Source: JAJFTV01 sp964426355 (GTDB taxonomy: Bacteria > Chloroflexota > Anaerolineae > Anaerolineales > Anaerolineaceae). From it: a stretch of DNA of 10,421 nt. Positions within the stretch are counted from its first letter, which is position 1, and every line of letters starts with the position of its first letter. Below the pieces are notes generated by a model. The model did not search any database. It was given only the letters and a program-made list of their open reading frames with translations, and was not told the origin of the DNA. Both the position numbers and the translations under genes were made by a program. Where the stretch lies: the NCBI GenBank assembly GCA_964426355.1, contig CAYRRA010000158.1, positions 1-10,421 of the forward strand, written 5' to 3'. Shown one piece after another: positions 5,763-10,421 of the stretch.

Positions 5763-7394
5763 TCAGCGGTTTAACTGCCAGTCTTTGAGTGCGATATGGA
5801 CGTTAAGGATGAAATAGGGGTCATCAAAATCAAATGCCCAGAGTTCCTGCATGCGGTTCAAACGCTTGAGCAGTGTGTTGCGGTGGATGAAAAGCGCCTG
5901 TGCGGTTTCGGCGGCATTCAAGCCGTGATCCAGGTATGTTTGCAGCGTCTCGATGAATGCGCTGCCGTTCTCCTGATCGTGCCGGGCGATGGCTCCGATG
6001 CAGTTCAGGTATGGGTTCTTCATGCGCATCTCCAGCGGCAGCGAAGACAGCCAGGGCAAATAGCCAAGCCGGTCAAAACACCAGACTTTCCCGCTTTTAC
6101 CCAGGGCAGCTCCGGTTTGCAGCGCTTGCATGGCTTCATGATAACTGTCCCGCACGCGGCTGGCTTCCTCTGTTGGCGCGCTGAGACCTGCCGTTAGCTG
6201 AATGCCAATGGCGGAGGAACGCTCGATCAGGATTTTTGCTGTTTCCACCGGGTCAGGGTCGTGGGTGCTGCTCAGGATCAATAGCAGACGTTGCCCCCAC
6301 TCCAACGCTGCACCCGGCAGGTTGCAATCGGTCATGATCTGCTCCGCCAGCTTGACGACCTGTGCCATGCGGTTTTGAGTGGCTGAAGGAGGTTCGAGAA
6401 TGACCACGCGGTATCCTGCATGCAGACCAAACTGCTGCAAAACCTGATGCAGGTCGATGGGGTTGTGAACGCCGTGGGGGTCCATCAGGTTTTCCACCAG
6501 GCGTGCTTTGATGCGCTGCTCGGCAGCAAAGACAGCACGATCATGGCTGAGGATCAACGCAGCAATGTGAGCAGCGCGTTCGATTGCCAGGAAATCCAGC
6601 TCGTTCAAGCCGTGCGCACCCGCAATCACCCAGATATACCCATAGAGCTCATCACCTACCAGGATGGGCGCGATGATGCGTTCCAGGGTTAGCCCCAGGG
6701 CGGGTGCGGGCGGCACACGCAGGGGTTTTGAATCGCTTTTGAGATCATCCAGCAGCCCGCTGGCGGCAAGATGATCGATGATTTCTTTGGATGTGAACCC
6801 TGTGCGAATGCTGTTGAGGCGCGCTTCATCCGTCCGTTCTTGCGAAGCGTATGCTTGCAGCCGGAATGCGTGATCTTCAATGGTGACCGAGCAGAGCAGC
6901 AGTTCGGACAGGCGTTTTGCCAGCGCATCCAGCCCGCCTCCTTCCAGCACAAGCTGGCTGAGGACCTTGTGGATGTGATACAACTGTTCAGTCAGTTCGT
7001 ACTGTTCGCCGATGATGCGTTCATGGATGGCGTGGGTCACCTCCACCAGCGGTACTTCCCAGGGGATGGTGACGATGGGGAACCCCAACCGGTCGGCGGC
7101 AGAGATGGTATCAGCGGGAATTTCGCGAATATAGCGCCCGATGGAAACCAGCATACCGGCAATGCCTTTGCTGGCAAGCTCTTCGATCATCACCATCTCG
7201 GAATTAGGGTTATCTTTGAGCGCAAAAGCGGTGGTCAGCAGCAGGTCACCCGGGCGCACCCAGGAAAGCACTTCAACGTTATCGATGATATGCGTCCAGC
7301 GGATGGCGCGCTGCAAGCCGCCATGACCGGCAACAACCTGTGCGCTGGATAGCACCGGCAGGGCATGCAGGGCTTCATCAAGGGTAAGTGACAT
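5763..7394 (-). CDS. PucR-family transcriptional regulator
   Basis: This 543-residue protein has the layout of full-length PucR regulators. An N-terminal PucR ligand-sensing domain spans about 1-130 (MSLTLDEALHALPVLSSAQV, then the characteristic RPGDLLLTTAF). A GAF-like/CdaR GGDEF-like middle spans about 140-460. The C-terminal PucR-type helix-turn-helix spans about 484-530, with HGLNAAETAQALFIHRNTLLKRLNRM as DNA-reading helices. The family controls catabolism of purines, pyrimidines, allantoin or amino acids, often as ligand-responsive activators. The beta-amino-acid genes directly downstream are its likely targets, possibly through the two inverted repeats at 5713-5762. The start at 7394 fits the family N-terminus. 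No clear Shine-Dalgarno precedes it, so translation may depend on coupling to the PII-like gene ending 27 bases upstream. The ligand is not deducible. Confidence 0.9.
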   Translation of the reverse strand: MSLTLDEALHALPVLSSAQVVAGHGGLQRAIRWTHIIDNVEVLSWVRPGDLLLTTAFALKDNPNSEMVMIEELASKGIAGMLVSIGRYIREIPADTISAADRLGFPIVTIPWEVPLVEVTHAIHERIIGEQYELTEQLYHIHKVLSQLVLEGGGLDALAKRLSELLLCSVTIEDHAFRLQAYASQERTDEARLNSIRTGFTSKEIIDHLAASGLLDDLKSDSKPLRVPPAPALGLTLERIIAPILVGDELYGYIWVIAGAHGLNELDFLAIERAAHIAALILSHDRAVFAAEQRIKARLVENLMDPHGVHNPIDLHQVLQQFGLHAGYRVVILEPPSATQNRMAQVVKLAEQIMTDCNLPGAALEWGQRLLLILSSTHDPDPVETAKILIERSSAIGIQLTAGLSAPTEEASRVRDSYHEAMQALQTGAALGKSGKVWCFDRLGYLPWLSSLPLEMRMKNPYLNCIGAIARHDQENGSAFIETLQTYLDHGLNAAETAQALFIHRNTLLKRLNRMQELWAFDFDDPYFILNVHIALKDWQLNR

Positions 7395-7421
7395 GGTGAC
7401 TGCGTCTAAAACTGAAACCGG

Positions 7422-7793
7422 TCAGGAAGCATTATCCTTTGCGGTAGGACGCCGAATGCCATATACACGGCTGACCGGCAAGACAAACAAGAAACCGGAG
7501 TTTTCTTCATCCAGGTCTCCAATCAGTTTTTGGGTGGCATTGACAACGGCATCAACTTTTTCTTCGCCTTCCACGACTGTAAAGATGGTGCGGTGGCGTG
7601 TTTCCTGGCTGCGCAGCAGATCCTGAATGCTGGGCATGAGCGGCAGGTCATCACGTACACCGTAGCCGCGTACGCGCCCAAGACCGGAGCTCTCTAAAAT
7701 GGTGATACCGGAAACGCCGGCTTCTTCCCATGCGTCCAGGATGTCTTCGCATTCATCGGGATTATTGATAATGAAAATAATCATGTGGTACAT
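7422..7793 (-). CDS. PII-like signalling protein, probable antiporter regulator
   Basis: This 123-residue protein resembles the PII-like superfamily of small trimeric regulators. A first strand (MYHMIIFIIN) is followed by a helix with EDILDAWEEAGVSGITILESSGLGR, in which the G-V-S-G-[ILV]-T-[ILV] strand is typical of the fold. A variable loop comes next (about 40-65), a second strand-helix unit (HRTIFTVVEGEEKVDAVVNATQKLIG) and a C-terminal strand (SGFLFVLPVSRVYGI). It lacks the canonical GlnB T-loop uridylylation sequence, so it is not a standard nitrogen PII. The start at 7793 has AGGAG 7 bases upstream, and that site overlaps the antiporter stop codon, so the two are translated together. PII-like proteins beside transporters commonly bind them and sense nucleotides. 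Control of the antiporter is therefore inferred from linkage. The ligand (for example an adenine nucleotide) is unknown. Confidence 0.75.
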   Translation of the reverse strand: MYHMIIFIINNPDECEDILDAWEEAGVSGITILESSGLGRVRGYGVRDDLPLMPSIQDLLRSQETRHRTIFTVVEGEEKVDAVVNATQKLIGDLDEENSGFLFVLPVSRVYGIRRPTAKDNAS

Positions 7794-7800
7794 GGAGTTT

Positions 7801-7806
7801 CTCCTA
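7801..7806 (-). promoter_or_regulatory. Shine-Dalgarno overlapping antiporter stop codon
   Basis: On the minus strand the sequence TAGGAG contains both the antiporter stop codon TAG (7806-7804) and the AGGAG ribosome site of the PII-like gene, 7 bases before its ATG. Ribosomes finishing the antiporter can start the next gene directly. Confidence 0.8.
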
Positions 7807-9018
7807 ATTTTCAGATTGCAATTCTTGCTGCGGCTGCTTTTTTATAAACAACCAGCGTAGCAATGGGGGGGTGATGAGCGTGGTGATAATCACCATCACA
7901 ACGATGGTTGAGACAGCATCACTGCCGATCCAGTCTTCTGAGATGCCGATGCTGACGGCGATCAATCCGACCTCGCCGCGTGAGATCATGCTGGCGCCCA
8001 GTTGAAAGGACTGCTTGCGGTCAAGCCCACCGAGTAATCCACCTAAGCCGCTGCCAATGATTTTGGAAAAAATGGCAACCAGGGTAAGACCCAACAATAA
8101 CCAAAGACCGTTGGCAGAAATCTGGCGCATATTTGAAGAGAGACCTACATTGATGAAGAAAATCGGAACCAGAAAACCGTACGCCAGCGGGGTGATACCG
8201 CGTTCGATTTTTTCTTTCACACGGGTCTGTCCCAGGAATAGCCCGGCGAGAAATGACCCGATAATGACAGCCATTTTTCCAAGTACTTCCGCCGACCAGC
8301 CGTAAAGCAGCATGGTGACCAGTGTAAAAGCGATCAAACCCTGGCTGATAGGCAGGCGGTCAACCCACAACGCCAGGCGGGGAATGACCCAAATGCCCAA
8401 CAGAATGGCGATGGCAAAATAGGCAACCATGCGCAACAGGATGAGGAGCACTCCGCCCAAACCGCTTCCACCCCCGCCAAATAACACCGCAAAGAGCGAG
8501 ATGCTTAGCACGACAAGAATATCGTCAACGACCGCGGCGCCCAGCAAGCTGATGCCAACCTGCGAGCGCAACTTTTTTAGCTCCATCAAGGTTTGAGCTG
8601 AAATACTCACGCTGGTCGGCGCCAGCGCCACACCAATGAAGAGCGCCTGGCGCGGATCAAAACCCAGGAGAGCGCCTAAACCGTACCCCATTCCGATGGG
8701 CACAACAAATCCCAGAAAACCCGCTGCTACCGCAACTTTTCCTGATTTAACCAGGTCTTTGATGTGCAGTTCCAACCCGGCGATAAACATCAAAACCAAT
8801 ACACCCAATTCTGCCAGGTGATTGATCGAATCTGCCAGGTTTTCATCTGTAAAGAAAGACCAGCCGAGCATGTTCAGTAGCGATGGACCCAAGATTAGCC
8901 CGGCAAGTACTTCACCGGAAACAGTTGGCAAGCCCAGCTTATAGCTGATATACCCACCTGTTTTGGCGACAACAATGATAATGACTAAAGCCAGAATGAG
9001 CTGTAAAAACGGTAGCAT
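7804..9018 (-). CDS. Cation:proton antiporter, CPA2 family (NapA/KefB-like), membrane domain only
   Basis: This 404-residue inner-membrane protein exchanges Na+ or K+ for protons. It has about 12-13 hydrophobic segments from residue 3 to about 390. Family marks: LPTVSGEVLAGLILGPSLL (30-48), LGVLVLMFIAGLEL (71-84), the APTSVSIS unwound-helix region (133-140), the paired ion-binding aspartates D165-D166 in AAVVDDILVV, FFINVGL (287-293) and SRGEVGLI (346-353). The DD pair is the NhaA/NapA type linked to electrogenic exchange, whereas KefC-type proteins have QD. The chain stops about 10 residues after the last membrane helix, so the RCK/TrkA nucleotide-binding domain of Kef systems is missing. 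The PII-like protein encoded 10 bases downstream may fill that role. ATG at 9018 is supported by AAGGA 6 bases upstream. Ion specificity cannot be read from sequence. Confidence 0.9.
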   Translation of the reverse strand: MLPFLQLILALVIIIVVAKTGGYISYKLGLPTVSGEVLAGLILGPSLLNMLGWSFFTDENLADSINHLAELGVLVLMFIAGLELHIKDLVKSGKVAVAAGFLGFVVPIGMGYGLGALLGFDPRQALFIGVALAPTSVSISAQTLMELKKLRSQVGISLLGAAVVDDILVVLSISLFAVLFGGGGSGLGGVLLILLRMVAYFAIAILLGIWVIPRLALWVDRLPISQGLIAFTLVTMLLYGWSAEVLGKMAVIIGSFLAGLFLGQTRVKEKIERGITPLAYGFLVPIFFINVGLSSNMRQISANGLWLLLGLTLVAIFSKIIGSGLGGLLGGLDRKQSFQLGASMISRGEVGLIAVSIGISEDWIGSDAVSTIVVMVIITTLITPPLLRWLFIKKQPQQELQSEN

Positions 9019-9257
9019 TAACGATCCTTCTTATGATTGTTTATATTTGTTGTTTTGAACCCTGTTTTTTCACAGATGCGCCCGCGAAGGGTGTGGTGTG
9101 TTTGGGTTTTGAGAGAAAAAATACCAGTGGATGTGCAATTGCTTAAAACTTCCTTTGTAAAATTGCATCATCGAACGGTTTTATTATTTTTGCATAAAGT
9201 CAACTCAGTAACCTGTTTTGTGATAATGAAGGGTCGGCAATCAAGCGATTTTCCTGC

Positions 9258-9282
9258 ATTATACTTTCGATTTACAATTATA
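9258..9282 (-). promoter_or_regulatory. Two TATAAT hexamers, possible antiporter promoter
   Basis: On the minus strand AGTATAAT occurs twice, 19 bases apart (hexamers at 9258-9263 and 9277-9282). Neither has a good -35 hexamer at the usual distance. If either is used, the antiporter mRNA would have a leader of about 230 bases or more. Confidence 0.25.
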
Positions 9283-9340
9283 CTTGAGACCAAAGTACAT
9301 CCGAGAGATTTTAATCTTGTTATTAATGTTTTTTCACCCA

Positions 9341-9372
9341 CTATGTAAAAAGATTTTCAGTCGATTACATAG
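9341..9372. promoter_or_regulatory. Inverted repeat upstream of the regulator promoter
   Basis: CTATGTAA (9341-9348) is the exact reverse complement of TTACATAG (9365-9372), with a 16-base spacer, so half-site centres are 24 bases apart. It ends 26 bases before the -35 element of the winged-helix regulator gene. It is a candidate operator for that regulator (autoregulation or control of the divergent antiporter), an inference from position and symmetry. Confidence 0.45.
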
Positions 9373-9398
9373 ATACCACAAAAAGCATAGCTTTTTTA

Positions 9399-9427
9399 TT
9401 GACAAAGGTTGTGCCTTCTTGTATGAT
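9399..9427 (+). promoter_or_regulatory. Sigma70-type promoter of the winged-helix regulator
   Basis: A perfect -35 hexamer TTGACA (9399-9404) is separated by exactly 17 bases from TATGAT (9422-9427), one mismatch from the TATAAT consensus. Transcription would start near 9434, about 34 bases before the ATG at 9468. The promoter also shows that earlier in-frame start codons for the regulator are not used. Confidence 0.8.
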
Positions 9428-9467
9428 TATCCGCGTCAAAAAATACCTTGACATAAAATGGAGCCAT

Positions 9468-10070
9468 ATGCTTGAAAACTTCCACATGGAAAACCTGAAA
9501 CAATTCAGGGCATTTTCTCACTCCATTCGTTCCCAGGTTCTTTTTCGGCTGGCAGTGAAAAGCATGACTTGCGCACAACTGGCACGTGCTATGAAAATGC
9601 CGCGCCAACGAATGCATTATCATCTCAAAATATTGCGCGATGCTGGGCTGGTTGTGCAGGCTAAGGACCTTTCAAAAAACGACTCGGTTGAGAAATATTA
9701 CCGTGCCATTGCAAAGAACTTCATCTATCCTTTTGCCAAAGACCTGGTTCCACTCAACGAAGCCGATTTATCCAAACATGCACAACGGGCTGAGACCCTC
9801 TCTGAGGTTACCCAAACATTCATCGAGCAGGTCAAAGCCGATTTGCAGCAACCGGATATTGCCCGGAAGATGTCGCATCTTGGCGGACCCTTTCAACATG
9901 CCGTGTACCTGACCCCAGAACAGGAAAGTGAAAAAACCGAGCAATTTCGAATGTTATTAAGGGAAATCTGCCAGCTTTCGGACGAGAATTGTACCAGTAA
10001 AAACCCAGAGGATTTAATTATGGTGCGTTATACCCTCTTGATTACCTCGCCCAATCTGGGAGAAGAGTAG
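9468..10070 (+). CDS. ArsR-like winged-helix transcriptional regulator
   Basis: This 200-residue protein has an N-terminal ArsR/HTH_20-type winged helix (about 8-85). The helix FRAFSHSIRSQVLFRLAV opens it, followed by the helix-turn-helix SMTCAQLARAMKMPRQRMHYHLKILRDAGLV (32-62) and a wing ending near EKYYRA. The rest (about 90-200) is largely helical and not recognised; it may carry dimerisation or ligand binding. The ELCVCDL-type metal site of classical ArsR/SmtB sensors is absent, so metal sensing is unlikely. The start at 9468 lies downstream of the promoter and has GGAG 4 bases upstream, slightly close. MENLK at 9486 is a less likely alternative with no ribosome site. Targets are unknown; the divergent antiporter, its own promoter and the lipoprotein gene downstream are the nearest candidates. 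Confidence 0.8.
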   Translation: MLENFHMENLKQFRAFSHSIRSQVLFRLAVKSMTCAQLARAMKMPRQRMHYHLKILRDAGLVVQAKDLSKNDSVEKYYRAIAKNFIYPFAKDLVPLNEADLSKHAQRAETLSEVTQTFIEQVKADLQQPDIARKMSHLGGPFQHAVYLTPEQESEKTEQFRMLLREICQLSDENCTSKNPEDLIMVRYTLLITSPNLGEE

Positions 10071-10119
10071 CCCCTAATAACCTGACTTTTTTGTGTTCTT
10101 GAAATCATCCAAAATTTTT

Positions 10120-10148
10120 TTGACGTGCAATTTGAGAGGCTCATTGAT
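10120..10148 (+). promoter_or_regulatory. Weak promoter candidate for the lipoprotein gene
   Basis: TTGACG (10120-10125) matches the -35 consensus at five of six positions, but the hexamer 17 bases on (ATTGAT, 10143-10148) is a poor -10. A better -10-like TATAAG at 10179-10184 has no -35 partner. No clear terminator follows the regulator gene, so read-through from it is an alternative. Confidence 0.25.
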
Positions 10149-10189
10149 TTAAGCGCAAGGAACCATCAAAAACTTGAGTATAAGAAAAA

Positions 10190-10199
10190 AAGGAGGTGA
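10190..10199 (+). promoter_or_regulatory. Full-length Shine-Dalgarno without an adjacent ATG
   Basis: AAGGAGGTGA is complementary to the whole 16S anti-Shine-Dalgarno core, yet no ATG follows within the usual 5-12 bases. The next in-frame candidates for the lipoprotein are non-standard (ATC at 10207, GTG at 10216). It may mark a leader element or a ribosome standby site for the lipoprotein mRNA. Confidence 0.5.
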
Positions 10200-10237
10200 G
10201 GCTGAGATCAAGATTGTGTATAAGTTGAAAACAAGTA

Positions 10238-10279
10238 ATGTCGATATTAGAAAAATATTATGGAGGAGTACGAGAATGA
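10238..10279 (+). other. Possible 13-codon leader peptide overlapping the lipoprotein start
   Basis: An ATG at 10238 opens a 13-residue frame (MSILEKYYGGVRE) whose TGA overlaps the lipoprotein ATG as ATGA. The frame contains the ribosome site of the lipoprotein. It has no good Shine-Dalgarno of its own, so it may be chance; the ATGA overlap is the only argument for translation. Confidence 0.2.
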
Positions 10280-10421
10280 AAAAATCACGTTGGTTGTTAA
10301 TGTCGCTGGTTGTATTGCTGATTGCATCATTAGCCCTGGTAGCTTGCCAGCCAGCAGCCGAAGAAGTTGTTAAAGAAGCTCCGGCTGAAGAAGAGGTTGC
10401 ACCTGTAGAAGAAGCCCCTGC
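10276..10421 (+). CDS. Lipoprotein precursor, probable ABC-transporter substrate-binding protein (partial, 3' end beyond window)
   Basis: Only the first 48 complete codons are present. A bacterial lipoprotein signal is clear: positive start MKKSRW, hydrophobic core LLMSLVVLLIASLAL and lipobox LVAC with the lipidated Cys24. It is followed by an acidic, Ala/Pro-rich linker (QPAAEEVVKEAPAEEEVAPVEEAPA), a low-complexity tether typical of Chloroflexota substrate-binding lipoproteins, holding the binding domain away from the membrane. AGGAG at 10264-10268, 7 bases before ATG, fixes the start. The folded domain is outside the window, so the transport role and ligand are inference from the signal-plus-linker style; another surface lipoprotein is possible. 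It lies 205 bases after the winged-helix regulator, which could control it. Confidence 0.8.
   Translation, partial: MKKSRWLLMSLVVLLIASLALVACQPAAEEVVKEAPAEEEVAPVEEAP

Larger units (their letters stand above)
9019..9467. other. Divergent A+T-rich intergenic region
   Basis: This 449-base stretch separates the minus-strand antiporter from the plus-strand regulator. I see no convincing gene in it. It contains a near-consensus plus-strand promoter (9399-9427), an 8-bp inverted repeat (9341-9372), a 7-bp inverted repeat TGCAATT/AATTGCA (9134-9140/9161-9167) and two exact TATAAT hexamers on the minus strand (9258-9263 and 9277-9282). No known riboswitch motif was recognised in the antiporter leader. 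Confidence 0.6.

Noticed and set aside
6771..7352. Open frame on the plus strand opposite the PucR gene
   Set aside because: Antisense to a well-supported regulator, with no recognisable domain and no convincing start signal.
9037..9348. 103-codon plus-strand frame in the divergent intergenic region
   Set aside because: It begins at a TTG with no ribosome site, has no recognisable domain and sits in A+T-rich DNA expected to hold promoters.
9019..9398. Riboswitch (for example c-di-AMP or K+ type) in the antiporter leader
   Set aside because: I could not match any conserved riboswitch core; only short inverted repeats are visible.
9399..9467. Upstream extension of the winged-helix regulator to a TTG at 9399
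   Set aside because: That TTG is the first part of the -35 hexamer TTGACA, so the extension would lie before the transcription start.

Overview
The window most likely comes from a Chloroflexota bacterium of the Anaerolineae type. This is an inference from gene style: a lipoprotein whose lipobox is followed by an acidic Ala/Pro/Glu linker, a PucR-type regulator beside beta-amino-acid catabolism, and intergenic DNA packed with short palindromes. It is not from a marker gene; no rRNA, tRNA, CRISPR array or transposase gene is visible. One run of 100 Ns (1951-2050) is an assembly gap, so the two sides may be further apart or differently joined than shown.

Layout. Bases 1-596 are A+T-rich non-coding DNA with direct and inverted repeats. 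They lead into a plus-strand cytoplasmic S41-family peptidase (597-1946). The N gap follows, then a palindrome-rich repeat block (2051-2368). From 9018 down to 2384 six genes run on the minus strand: a CPA2-type cation:proton antiporter, a small PII-like protein, a PucR-family regulator, an unrecognised 107-residue protein, a class III aminotransferase and a CoA-acylating (methyl)malonate-semialdehyde dehydrogenase. After a divergent intergenic region with a near-consensus promoter comes a plus-strand ArsR-like winged-helix regulator (9468-10070). The window ends inside the first codons of a plus-strand substrate-binding-type lipoprotein (10276 onward).

How the genes work together. The aminotransferase and dehydrogenase form a two-step route: a beta-amino acid (beta-alanine, beta-aminoisobutyrate, perhaps taurine) is deaminated to a semialdehyde, which is oxidised with CoA to acetyl-CoA or propionyl-CoA. 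This is the end of reductive pyrimidine breakdown and of beta-alanine catabolism. PucR proteins control purine, pyrimidine and amino-acid catabolism, so the regulator upstream is the obvious candidate controller. Two inverted repeats between it and the catabolic genes are candidate operator sites. The antiporter has no C-terminal RCK/TrkA domain, and the PII-like gene is translationally linked to it (its Shine-Dalgarno overlaps the antiporter stop codon), so the PII-like protein may act as its detachable regulator. Whether all six minus-strand genes share a transcript is not decided by the sequence; gaps are 10, 27, 118, 29 and 88 bases.
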